Source: Inia geoffrensis (taxonomy: Eukaryota > Chordata > Mammalia > Artiodactyla > Iniidae). From it: a DNA stretch of 64,000 nucleotides. The stretch spans positions 372,001-436,000 of the forward strand of contig JAZAQT010000217.1 in assembly GCA_036417435.1 (NCBI GenBank), written 5' to 3'. Of the stretch, positions 27,598-38,014 are shown in pieces. How positions within the stretch are numbered: position 1 is the first letter of the stretch; every line of letters starts with the position of its first letter. The position numbers and the translations under genes were made by a program. The notes beneath the pieces were generated by a model. The model was not told where the DNA came from, did not search any database, and was given only the letters and a program-made list of their open reading frames with translations.

Positions 27598-27669
27598 TTG
27601 GCCAAAAAGGGCTTATGCGCTTTTTCCGGAATATATTCAGGAAAAAACACATACGCTCTTTTTGGCCAA
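27598..27669. repeat. Divergent palindrome form (monomer 16)
   Basis: The left arm reads gggcttatgcgc, the centre reads ccggaatatatt and the right arm reads cacatac. This gives four mismatches shared with monomers 25 and 28, plus a private T at position 60. Confidence 0.9.
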
Positions 27670-29333
27670 GTGCATCACTGTCGAACTGCTGCCTCTTTTC
27701 CTTCGCTTTCAGAGCAATTCTTATCTACCACCTGATATCTGTTTTCTGCAATTCTGCGTCACGTTCAAGTCCTCTTCACAGCCTTCCTTCAATAAATTTT
27801 TGGATGATAGGGGTCATTTGGAACTCTGCAGGATTGTGAGTTACAGTGCCAAAAATCTCCTTTTCTCAACTCGCTTTCTTGTGAGCTGACGGCAAACCCG
27901 AAGAATTGCTTCAGGCCCTAATCTCGTTCCGACATGGCATGCTGAGCCTTTGATGAATTCTTCTTCCTGTAGGGAAATCAGTGTTCAATGTGCCCATCCA
28001 AACACATCAAGTTAGCTGCTCATTCGTTCTCCTTATTCCTGTTCATCTTCCACAGAAATTGCAAACTGTGCCAAACAAGAGGTCAAAGGCACTGACTCTC
28101 CAAGTGGGGAGAATGTTAATATTGCATCTGGAACGGCGAACTCGAGTACCAGGGCACTAAAATGGAGATGAGTTTTAGAAATTGTGCCTGATCACTTCGT
28201 AAGACCATATTCTGGGTTTTCCATGCATATTTTAGCTGAAGGATAAATCCCTTACACGTGGAGATTTGGGACCCGTGGAATGGGAACCATGCACCATTAC
28301 CTCAAAGGGTCTGCATTCCCTCACCAATAGTATCAGCCCCAAGTGTCCAGCCTTATCTCTCCCACAGCTGTGGATGTAGAGGTGGTAAATCCAAGATTCC
28401 TCACAAGCCCTCAAGGACTTATTTAAGAATTTCTCTCTATTTGACAGTCCTTGTGTTTTCTTTTTCAAATTTATTTTTATAAAGGGATTTAGCTTATTTA
28501 CAGTGCTGTGTGTATGCTGCTGTACACAAATGATTTTCTTATGGAGACCTATAAAAGTATAGGTTTTAATTTTCTTCATAGTCAGGTATATTCCTAGGTT
28601 TTGAATACGGGGTGTTGAGTCCATTTGGTTGAGCAAGGAGTAGGTCTTGTCTAATATATATTTGGCTTATGGAATGGTATCAGTCCTAATGTCAACCTCT
28701 GGTTTTATGCAGCCTCCCCACTCTCCTTTCCCCTTAAGCAAGCATAAGTTTCTTTTGTAAATGTGGACTCTCTTGTGTTTTGTAATGCAGTTCACACGTA
28801 GCCGTGTTTACATTCCCGGTATTAGTGATATCTTATGATGTTTCTTTTTCTGTGTGACTTATTTCACTTAGAATCATCGTAACTGAATCCACTCATTACG
28901 CTGCTACTGGTCTGTTGCCATTGATTTCATTGTTGAGTGATATTCCATTATAGGGATGTACCACAACTTCTATATCCATTTTTCTCTTTCTGGGCTATTA
29001 AAGTTGTACCATAGTCAAGGCTCCCGTACACAGAGCAGCCCCAAACTTTGGTGTGGCTCTGTCTTTTTCATTTAAATTTTCCGAATCTATAGCACCATAA
29101 GTGGAAGTGCCCTAGGCTCTCTAGCTTGTTTTTTTCTTTGTTCCAGGAAACACCATCCACTTCTCCAAAGTGGCTGTTGGCAATTTACATCCCGCCAATC
29201 AGCAAAACAAGGCTGCCGGTTCTCCATGGCCTGTCCTGCCTCTCTGGATTTTACACTTTTTTCGGACGGCCCTTTGGATCGGTGGGAAGTGAGACTGCCT
29301 TGTAGTGCGGATTTCCATTGCAGGCTTGCTTGG
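27598..29333 (+). repeat. Satellite monomer 16, subfamily C, 1736 bp
   Basis: It is the partner of monomer 28, 20,833 bp downstream. They share a +1 change (cgtaagacc), a -1 change (atgtggactc), and aactgaatcc and cagcaaaac. The palindrome is the divergent form (gggcttatgcgc) plus one extra mismatch. Confidence 0.96.
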
Positions 29334-29405
29334 TTGGCCAAAAAGGGCGTATGCGTTTTTTCCTGAATATATTCAGGAAAAAACGCATACGCCCTTTTTG
29401 GCCAA
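29334..29405. repeat. 72 bp perfect palindrome, probable mariner-type MITE (reference copy)
   Basis: Two 36-base arms meet with no spacer at the centre gaatatattc. The outer ends are TTGGCCAAAAAG and its complement. Copies in monomers 3, 4, 6, 17, 20, 29, 31 and 34 are perfect; the others carry one to five mismatches or a central deletion. The ends resemble short Tc1/mariner-derived hairpins that I recall from cetartiodactyl genomes (GGTTGGCCAAAAAGTTCG type). No TA target duplication is visible, and the right outer flank (gtgcatcac) no longer mirrors the left. The palindrome is directly visible; the transposon origin is inference. It could instead be a locally formed inverted duplication. Confidence 0.7.
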
Positions 29406-29600
29406 GTGCATCACTGTCAAACTGCTGCCTCTTTTCCTACGCTTTCAGAGCAATTCTTATCTACCCCCTGATATCTGTTTTCTGCAATTCTGCGTCGCGT
29501 TCAAGTCCTCTTCACAGCCTTCCTTCAATAAATTTTTGGATGATAGAGGTCATTTGGAACTCTGCAGGATTGTGAGTTACAGTGCCAAAAATCTCCTTTT
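29406..29600 (-). pseudogene. Possible continuation of L1 ORF2 beyond the palindrome
   Basis: The plus-strand order gtgcatcac-tcgaac-ctcttttc-tacgc and then gatatctgtttt loosely follows the antisense L1 order agtgatgttgaacatcttttcatgtgc and then aaatgtctgttta. If correct, the palindrome element inserted into ORF2. The similarity is patchy and judged by eye. Confidence 0.35.
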
Positions 29601-30189
29601 CTCAACTCGCTTTCTTGTGAGCTGACCGCAAACCCGAAGAATTGCTTCAGGCCCTAATCTCGTTCCGGCATGGCACGCTGAGCCTTTGATGAATTCTTCT
29701 TCCTGTAGGGAAATCAGTGTTCAATGTGCCCGTCCAAACACATCAAGTTAGCTGCTCATTCGTTCTCCTTATTCCTGTTCATCTTCCACAGAAATTGCAA
29801 ACTGTGCCAAACAAGAGGTCAAGGGCACTGACTCTCCAAGTGGGGAGAATGTTAATATTGCATCTGGAACGGCGAAGTTGAGTACCAGGGGCCTAAAATG
29901 GCGATGAGTTTTAGAAATTTTGCCTGATCACTTCGTGGATCATATTCTGGGTTTTCCATGCATATTTTAGCTGAAGGATAAATCCCTTACACGTGGAGAT
30001 TTGGGACCCGTGGAATCGGAACCATGCACCATTACCTCAAAGGGTCTGCATTCCCTCACCAATAGTATCAGCCCCAAGTGTCCAGCCTTATCTCTCCCAC
30101 AGCTGTGGATGTAGAGGTGGTAAATCCAAGATTCCTCACAAGCCCAGAAGGACTTATTTAAGAATTTCTCTCTATTTGACAGTCCTTGT
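29601..30189. other. Unassigned monomer spacer, about 590 bp (reference copy)
   Basis: I recognise no family in this stretch. It holds the invariant block ggcatggcacgctgagcc, a GAATTC site at 29691-29696 and an XhoI-type ctcgag in most units (changed to gttgag here). It also holds the long conserved block ggaaccatgcaccattacc and ends at the T-rich tract. It recurs in every monomer at about positions 268-856. It could be old L1, an LTR remnant or unrelated DNA captured when the satellite formed. Confidence 0.6.
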
Positions 30190-30543
30190 GTTTTCTTTTT
30201 CAAATTTATTTTTATAAGGGGATTTAGCTTATTGACACTGCTGTGTGTATGCTGCTGTACACAAATGATTTTCTTATGGAGACCTATAAATGTATGTGTT
30301 TTAATTTTACTCATAGTCAGGTATATTCCTAGGTTTTGAATACGGGGTGTTGAGTCCATTTGGTTGAGCAAGGAGTAGCTCTTGTCTAATATATATTTGG
30401 CTTATGGAATGGTATCTGTCCTAATGTCAACCTCTGGTTTTATGCAGCCTCCCCACTCTCCCTTCCCCTTAAGCAAGCATAAGTTTCTTTTGTAAATGTG
30501 AGACTCTCTTGTGTTTTGTAATGCAGTTCACACGTAGCCGTGT
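30190..30543 (-). mobile_element. Antisense L1 3' UTR inside the monomer (reference copy)
   Basis: The plus strand starts with a T-rich tract (ttttctttttcaaattt) that corresponds to the A-rich L1 tail. Collinear landmarks of the cetartiodactyl L1 3' end follow: tttatttttata, ctgctgtac, a pyrimidine-rich ctccccactctcc, agcataagtttcttttgtaaatg split over adjacent blocks, and gtgagactct. The equivalent segment recurs in every monomer at about positions 857-1210. The L1 assignment rests on remembered consensus sequence; collinearity over several hundred bases makes it strong. Confidence 0.8.
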
Positions 30544-31069
30544 TTACATTCCCGGTATTAGTGATATCTTATGATGTTTCTTTTTCTGTGTGACTTATTT
30601 CACTTAGAATCATCGTAACTAAATCCACTCATTACGCTGCTACTGGTCTGTTGCCATTGATTTCATTGTTGAGTGATATTCCATTGTAGGGATGTACCAC
30701 AACTTCTATATCCATTTTTCTCTTTCTGGGCTATTAAAGTTGTACCATAGTCAAGGCTCCCGTACACAGAGAAGCCCCAAACTTTGGTGTGGCTCTGTCT
30801 TTTTCATTTAAATTTTCCAAATGTATAGCACCATAAGTCGAAGTGCCCTAGGCTCTCTAGCTTGTTTTTTTCTTTGTTCCAGGAAACACCATCCACTTCT
30901 CCAGAGTGGCTGTTGACAATTGACATCCCACCCATCAGCATAACAAGGTTGCCGGTTCTCCATGGCCTGTCCTGCCTCTCTGGATTTTACACTTTTTTCG
31001 GACGGCCCTTTGGATCGGTGGGAAGTGAGACTGCCTTGTAGTGCGGATTTCCATTGCAGGCTTGCTTGG
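30544..31069 (-). pseudogene. L1 ORF2 C-terminal relic, antisense, with its stop codon
   Basis: Read on the minus strand, the segment ends in KHHKISLIPG-M-stop (stop at 30544-30546), matching the usual L1 ORF2 end KYHMISLICG-I-stop. Further upstream, most units encode NCQQPLWRSGWCFLEQ, matching the conserved VQPLWKSVWRFLK region. Near the next palindrome, catcagaatggcc-like and tacaaggaag-like stretches follow ORF2 order. A 2 bp loss just before the end and other frameshifts break the frame, so this is a fossil. It recurs in every monomer between about position 1211 and the next palindrome. Confidence 0.82.
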
Positions 31070-31141
31070 TTGGCCAAAAAGTGCGTATGCGTTTTTTCCT
31101 GAATATATTCAGGAAAAAACGCATATGCCCTTTTTGGCCAA
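31070..31141. repeat. Chimeric palindrome (monomer 18)
   Basis: The left arm has T13, as in monomer 30. The right arm reads cgcatatgccc, as in monomer 32. The type therefore changes between 31082 and 31121, across the palindrome centre. Confidence 0.85.
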
Positions 31142-32806
31142 GTGCATCACTTTCGAACTGCTGCCTCTTTTCCTTCTCTTTCAGAGCAATTCTTATCTAC
31201 CCCCTGATATCTGTTTTCTGCAATTCTGCGTCGCGTTCAAGTCCTCTTCACAGCATTCCTTCAATAAATTTTTGGATGATAGGGGTCATTTGGAACTCTG
31301 CAGGATTGTGAGTTACAGTGCCAAAAATCTCCTTTTCTCAACTCGCTTTCTTGTGAGCTGACCGCGAACCCGAAGAATTGCTTCAGGCCCTAATCTCGTT
31401 CCGGCATGGCACGCTGAGCCTTTGATGAATTCTTCTTCCTGTATGTAAATCAGTGTTCAATGTGCCCGTCCAAACACATCAAGTTAGCTGCTCATTCGTT
31501 CTCCTTATTCCTGTTCATCTTCCACAGAAATTGCAAACTGTGCCAAACAAGAGGTCAAAGGCAATGACTCTCCAAGTGGGAAGAATGTTAATATTGCATA
31601 TGGGAACGGCGAACTCGAGTACCAGGGGCCTAAAATGGCGATGAGTTTTAGAAATTTTGCCTGATCACTTCGTGGACCATATTCTGGGTTTTCCATGCAT
31701 ATTTTAGCTGAAGGATAAATCCCTTACACGTGGAGTTTTGGGATCCGTGCAATGGGAACCATGCACCATTACCTCAAAGGGTCTGCATTCCCTCACCAAT
31801 AGTATCAGCCCCAAGTGTCCAGCCTTACCTCTCCCACAGCTGTGGATGTAGAGGTGGTAAATCCAAGATTCCTCACAAGCCCTGAAGGACTTATTTAAGA
31901 ATTTCTCTCTATTTGACAGTCCTTGTGTTTTCTTTTTCAAATTTATTTTTATAAGGGGATTTAGCTTATTTACACTGCAGTATGTATGCTGCTGTACACA
32001 AATGATTTTCTTATGGAGACCTATAAATGTATGGGTTTTATTTTTCTTCATAGTCAGGTATATTCCTAGGTTTTGAATACGGAGTGTTGAGTCCATTTGG
32101 TTGAGCAAGGAGTAGCTCTTGTCTAATATATATTTGGCTTATGGAATGGTATCTGTCCTAATGTCAACCTCTGGTATTATGCAGCCACACCACTCTCCTT
32201 TCCCCTTAAGCAAGCATAAGTTTATTTTGTAAATGTGAGACTCTCTTGTGTTTTGTAATGCAGTTCACACGTAGCCGTGTTTACATTCCCGGTATTAGTG
32301 ATATCTTATGATGTTTCTTTTTCTGTGTGACTTATTTCACTTAGAATCATCGTAACTAAATCCACTCATTATGCTGCTACTGGTCTGTTGCCATTGATTT
32401 CATTGTTGAGTGATATTCCATTGTAGGGATGTACCACAACTTCTATATCCATTTTTCTCTTTCTGGGCTATTAAAGTTGCACCATAGTCAAGGCTCCCGT
32501 ACACAGAGCAGCCCCAAACTTTGGTGTGGCTGTGTCTTTTTCATTTAAATTTTCCGAATCTATAGCACCATAAGTGGAAGTGCCCTAGGCTCTCTAGCTT
32601 GGGTTTTTCTTTGTTCCAGGAAACACCATCCACTTCTCCAGAGTGGCTGTTGGCAATTTACATCCCGCCCATCAGCATAACAAGGCTGCCGGTTCTCCAT
32701 GGCCTATCCTGCCTCTCTGGATTTTACACTTTTTTCGGACGGCCCTTTGGATCGGTGGGAAGTGAGACTGCCTTGTATTGCGGATTTCCATTGCAGGCTT
32801 GCTTGG
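31070..32806 (+). repeat. Satellite monomer 18, chimeric C, 1737 bp
   Basis: Everything up to the left palindrome arm matches monomer 30. The right arm and beyond matches monomer 32 (cactttcgaac, gaccgcgaac, ctgcagtatg, cagccacacc). It has the extra base in gcatatgggaac. Confidence 0.96.
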
Positions 32807-32878
32807 TTGGCCAAAAAGGGCGTATGCGTTTTTTCCTGAATATATTCAGGAAAAAAGACATACGCACTTTTTGGCCAA
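32807..32878. repeat. Palindrome with three right-arm mismatches (monomer 19)
   Basis: Positions 51, 52 and 60 are changed (gacatacgcac) while the left arm is standard. It is shared with monomer 33. Confidence 0.9.
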
Positions 32879-34542
32879 GTGCATCACTGTCGAACTGCTG
32901 CCTGTTTTCCTACTCTTTCAGAGCAATTCTTATCTACCCCCTGATATCTGTTTTCTGCAATTCTGCATCGCGTTCAAGTCCTCTTCACAGCCTTCCTTCA
33001 ATAAATTTTTGGATGATAGGGGTCATTTGGAACTCTGCAGGATTGTGAGTTACAGTGCCAAAAATCTCCTTTTCTCAACTCGCTTTCTTGTGAGCTGACC
33101 GCAAACCCGAAGAATTGCTTCAGGCCCTAATCTCGTTCCGGCATGGCACGCTGAGCCTTTGATGAATTCTTCTTCCTGTAGGGAAATCAGAGTTCAATGT
33201 GCCCTTCCAAACACATCGAGTTAGCCGCTCATTGGTTCTCCTTATTCCTGTTCATCTTCCACAGAAATTGCAAACTGTGCCAAACAAGAGGTCAAAGGCA
33301 ATGACTCTCCAAGTGGGAAGAATGTTAATATTGCATATGGGAACGGCGAACTCGAGTACCAGGGGCCTAAAATGGCGATGAGTTTTAGAAATTTTGCCTG
33401 ATCACTTCGTGGACCATATTCTGGGTTTTCCATGCATATTTTAGCTGAAGGATAAATCCCTTAAACGTGGAGTTTTGGGATCCGTGCAATGGGAACCATG
33501 CACCATTACCTCAAAGGGTCTGCATTCCCTCACCAATAGTATCAGCCCCAAGTGTCCAGCCTTACCTCTCCCACAGCTGTGGATGTAGAGGTGGTAAATC
33601 CAAGATTCCTCACAAGCCCTGAAGGACTTATTTAAGAATTTCTCTCTATTTGACAGTCCTTGTGTTTTCTTTTTCAAATTTATTTTTATAAGGGGATTTA
33701 GCTTATTTACAGTGCTGTGTGTATGCTGCTGTACACAAATGATTTTCTTATGGAGACTTATAAATGTATGGGTTTTAATTTTCTTCATAGTCAGGTATAT
33801 TCCTAGGTTTTGAATACGGGGTGTTGAGTCCATTTGGTTGAGCAAGGAGTAGCTCTTGTCTAATATATATTTGGCTTATGGAATGGTATCTGTCCTAATG
33901 TCAACCTCTGGTTTTATGCAGCCTCCCCACTCTCCTTTCCCCTTAAGCAAGCATAAGTTTCTTTTGTAAATGTGAGACTCTGTTGTGTTTTGTAATGCAG
34001 TTCACACGTAGCCGTGTTTACATTCCCGGTATTAGTGATATCTTATGATATTTCTTTTTCTGTGTGACTTATTTCACTTAGAATCATCGTAACTAAATCC
34101 ACTCATTATGCTGCTACTGGTCTGTTGCCATTGATTTCATTGTTGAGTGACATTTCATTGTAGGGATGTACCACAACTTCTATATCCATTTTTCTCTTTC
34201 TGGGCTATTAAAGTTGTACCATAGTCAAGGCTCCCGTACACAGAGCAGCCCCAAACTTTGGTGTGGCTCTGTCTTTTTCATTAAATTTTCCGAATCTATA
34301 GCACCATAAGTGGAAGTGCCCTAGGCTCTCTAGCTTGGTTTTTTCTTTGTTCCAGGAAACACCATCCACTTCTCCAGAGTGGCTGTTGGCAATTTACATC
34401 CCGCCCATCAGCATAACAAGGCTGCCGGTTCTCCATGGCCTGTCCTGCCTCTCTGGATTTCACACTTTTTTCGGACGGCCCTTTGGATGTGTGGGAAGTG
34501 AGACTGCCTTGTATTGCGGATTTCCATTGCAGGCTTGCTTGG
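32807..34542 (+). repeat. Satellite monomer 19, D-like mosaic, 1736 bp
   Basis: The palindrome has three right-arm mismatches (gacatacgcac) shared with monomer 33. A short A-type patch lies at 33190-33240 in an otherwise C/D unit. The distal end has the D-type gtgacatttc and the 1 bp loss in cattaaat. Confidence 0.96.
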
Positions 34543-36278
34543 TTGGCCAAAAAGGGCGTATGCGTTTTTTCCTGAATATATTCAGGAAAAAACGCATACG
34601 CCCTTTTTGGCCAAGTGCATCACTATCGAACTGCTGCCCCTTTTCCTACGCTTTCAGAGCAATTCTTATCTACCCCCTGATATCTGTTTTCTGCAATTCT
34701 GCCTCACGTTCAAGTCCTCTTCACAGCCTTCCTTCAATAAATTTTTGGATGATAGGGGTCATTTGGAACTCTGCAGGATTGTGAGTTACAGTGCCAAAAA
34801 TCTCCTTTTCTCAACTCGCTTTCTTGTGTGCTGACCGCAAACCAGAAGAATTGCTTCAGGCCCTAATCTCGTTCCGGCATGGCACGCTGAGCCTTTGATG
34901 AATTCTTCTTCCTGTAGGGAAATCAGTGTTCAATTTGCCCGTCCAAACACATCAAGTTAGCTGCTCATTCGTTCTCCTTATTCCTGTTCATCTTCCACAG
35001 AAATTGCAAACTGTGCCAAACAAGAGATCAAAGGCAATGACTCTCCAAGTGGGGAGAATGTTAATATTGCATCTGGAACGGCGAACTCGAGTACCAGGGG
35101 CCTAAAATGGCGATGAGTTTTAGAAATTGTGCCTGATCACTTCGTGGACCATATTCTGGGTTTTCCATGCATATTTTAGCTGAAGGATAAATCCCTTACA
35201 CGTGGATATTTGGGACCCGTGGAATGGGAACCATGCACCATTACCTCAAAGGGTCTGCATTCCCTCACCAATAGTATCAGCCCCAAGTGTCCAGCCTTAT
35301 CTGTCCCACAGCTGTGGATGTAGAGGTGGTAAATCCAAGATTCCTCACAAGCCCTGATGGACTTATTTAAGAATTTCTCTCTATTTGACAGTCCTTGTGT
35401 TTTCTTTTTCAAATTTATTTTTATAAGTGGATTTAGCTTATTGACACTGCTGTGTGTACGCTGCAGTACACAAATTATTTTCTTATGGAGACCTATAAAT
35501 GTATGGGTTTTACTTTTCTTCATAGTCAGGTATATTCCTAGGTTTTGAATACGGGGTGTTGAGTCCATTTAGTTGAGCAAGGAGTAGCTCTTGTCTAATA
35601 TATATTTGGCTTATGGAATGGTATCTGTCCTAATGTCAACCTCTGGTTTTATGCACCCTCCCCACTCTCCTTTCCCCTTAAGCAAGCATAAGTTTCTTTT
35701 GTAAATGTGAGACTCTCTTGTGTTTTGTAATGCAGTTCACACGTAGCCGTGTTTACATTCCCGGTATTAGTGATATCTTATGATGTTTCTTTTTCTGTGT
35801 GACTTATTTCACTTAGAATCATCGTAACTAAATCCACTCATTATGCTGCTACTGCTCTGTTGCCATTGATTTCATTGTTGAGTGATATTCCATTGTAGGG
35901 ATGTACCACAACTTCTATATCCATTTTTCTCTTTCTGGGCTATTAAAGTTGTACCATAGTCAAGGCTCCCGTACACAGAGCAGCCCCAAACTTTGGTGTG
36001 GCTGTGTCCTTTTCATTTAAATTTTCCGAATCTATAGCACCATAAGTGGAAGTGCCCTAGGCTCTCTAGCTTGGTTTTTTCTTTGTTCCAGGAAACACCA
36101 TCCACTTCTTCAGAGTGGCTGTTGGCAATTTACATCCCACCCATCAGCATAACAAGGCTGCCGGTTCTCCATGGCCTGTCCTGCCTCTCTGGATTTTACA
36201 CTTTTTTCGGACGGCCCTTTGGATCGGTGGGAAGTGAGACTGCCTTGTAGTGCGGATTTCCATTGCAGGCTTGCTTGG
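34543..36278 (+). repeat. Satellite monomer 20, subfamily E, 1736 bp
   Basis: The palindrome is perfect. It defines type E: cactatcgaac, tgcctcacg, gtgtgctgacc, aaaccagaag, ggatatttggg and tgcaccctcc. Its proximal half recurs in monomers 33, 35 and 36. Confidence 0.96.
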
Positions 36279-38014
36279 TTGGCCAAAAAGGGCGTATGCG
36301 TTTTTTCCTGAATATATTCAGGAAAAAACGCATATGCCCTTTTTGGCCAAGTGCATCACTGTCGAACTGCTGCCTCTTTTCCTTCGCTTTCAGAGCAATT
36401 CTTATCTACCCCCTGATATCTGTTTTCTGCAATTCTGAATCGCGTTCAAGTCCTCTTCACAGCCTTCCTTCAATAAATTTTTGGATGATAGGGGACATTT
36501 GGAACTCTGCAGGATTGTGAGTTACAGTGCCAAAAATCTCCTTTTCTCAACTCGCTTTCTTGTGAGCTGACCGCAAACCCGAAGAATTGCTTCAGGCCCT
36601 AATCTCGTTCCGGCATGGCACGCTGAGCCTTTGATGAATTCTTCTTCCTGTAGGAAAATCAGTGTTCAATGTGCCCGTCCAAACACATCAAGTTAGCTGC
36701 TCATTCGTTCTCCTTATTCCTGTTCATCTTCCACAGAAATTGCAAACTGTGCCAAAGAAGAGGTCAAAGGCAATGACTCTCCAAGTGGGAAGAATGTTAA
36801 TATTGCATATGGGAACGGCGAACTCGAGTACCAGGGGCCTAAAATGGCGATGAGTTTTAGAAATTTTGCCTGATCACTTCGTGGACCATATTCTGGGTTT
36901 TCCATGCATATTTTAGCTGAAGGATAAATCCCTTACACGTGGAGTTTTGGGATCCGTGGAATGGGAACCATGCACCATTACCTCAAAGGGTCTGCATTCC
37001 CTCACCAATAGTATCAGCCCCAAGTGTCCAGCCTTACCTCTCCCACAGCTGTGGATGTAGAGGTGGTAAATCCAAGATTCCTCACAAGCCCTGAAGGACT
37101 TATTTAAGAATTTCTCTCTATTTGACAGTCCTTGTGTTTTCTTTTTCAAATTTATTTTTATAAGGGGATTTAGCTTATTTACAGTGCTGTGTGTATGCTG
37201 CTGTACACAAATGATTTTCTTATGGAGACTTATAAATGTATGGGTTTTAATTTTCTTCATAGTCAGGTATATTCCTAGGTTTTGAATACGGGGTGTTGAG
37301 TCCATTTGGTTGAGCAAGGTGTAGCTCTTGTCTAATATATATTTGGCTTATGGAATGGTATCTGTCCTAATGTCAACCTCTGGTTTTATGCAGCCTCCCC
37401 ACTCTCCTTTCCCCTTAAGCAAGCATAAGTTTCTTTTGTAAATGTGAGACTCTGTTGTGTTTTGTAATGCAGTTCACACGTAGCCGTGTTTACATTCCCG
37501 GTATTAGTGATATCTTATGATGTTTCTTTTTCTGTGTGACTTATTTCACTTAGAATCATCGTAACTAAATCCACTCATTATGCTGCTACTGGTCTGTTGC
37601 CATTGATTTCATTGTTGAGTGACATTTCATTGTAGGGATGTACCACATCTTCTATATCCATTTTTCTCTTTCTGGGCTATTAAAGTTGTACCATAGTCAA
37701 GGCTCCCGTACACAGAGCAGCCCCAAACTTTGGTGTGGCTCTGTCTTTTTCATTAAATTTTCCGAATCTATAGCACCATAAGTGGAAGTGCCCTAGGCTC
37801 TCTAGCTTGGTTTTTTCTTTGTTCCAGGAAACACCATCCACTTCTCCAGAGTGGCTGTTGGCAATTTACATCCCGCCCATCAGCATAACAAGGCTGCCGG
37901 TTCTCCATGGCCTGTCCTGCCTCTCTGGATTTTACACTTTTTTCGGACGGCCCTTTGGATCGGTGGGAAGTGAGACTGCCTTGTAGTGCGGATTTCCATT
38001 GCAGGCTTGCTTGG
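36279..38014 (+). repeat. Satellite monomer 21, subfamily D, 1736 bp
   Basis: This is the first full D unit: ttctgaatcgcg, gcatatggga, gagttttggga, gagacttata, caaggtgtag, acatcttct and cattaaat. The palindrome has one mismatch (catatg). Confidence 0.96.

Larger units (their letters stand above)
29334..31069 (+). repeat. Satellite monomer 17, subfamily C, 1736 bp
   Basis: It is the partner of monomer 29, sharing ttttactcatag, gagaagcccc, cataagtcgaag and gttgacaattgac. The palindrome is perfect. It serves as the reference unit for the sub-features listed below. Confidence 0.97.
27598..31100 (+). repeat. Two-monomer block C, copy 1, repeated 20.8 kb away
   Basis: Monomers 16-17 share many private variants and paired indels with 48431-51933. 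The similarity starts at one palindrome and ends inside the palindrome two units later. Confidence 0.9.

Noticed and set aside
29334..29405. Rho-independent terminator or tRNA-like structure
   Set aside because: The stem is perfect with no loop, AT-rich at the centre, and set in a eukaryotic satellite. A transposon-derived or repair-derived palindrome fits better.
29527..29532. AATAAA as a polyadenylation signal
   Set aside because: The hexamer is conserved in nearly all units but lies in AT-rich sequence with no supported transcript or gene upstream, so it is not called as a functional site.
29305..29625. Plus-strand open frame of about 106 codons running through the palindrome in most units
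   Set aside because: It begins with GTG, crosses an inverted repeat and antisense L1 sequence, and is cut short in D-type units by a single change (ttctgaatcg). It has no recognisable domain and no consistent ATG.
29967..30371. Minus-strand open frame of about 134 codons, present in many monomers
   Set aside because: It spans the T-rich L1 tail and the unassigned spacer, so it reads antisense L1 3' UTR. It is shortened or broken in the A-type units and in monomer 14 by small changes, with no sign of frame protection. It persists only because the monomers are near copies.
30544..31069. Functional L1 reverse transcriptase gene
   Set aside because: Only the C-terminal end of ORF2 and the 3' UTR are present, with frameshifts. 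The reverse transcriptase and endonuclease domains are absent from the window.
34335..34784. 149-codon plus-strand frame starting before the palindrome
   Set aside because: It appears only where chance substitutions remove a stop (monomers 19, 20 and 33). It is read antisense to the L1 ORF2 relic and is not conserved in the other units.
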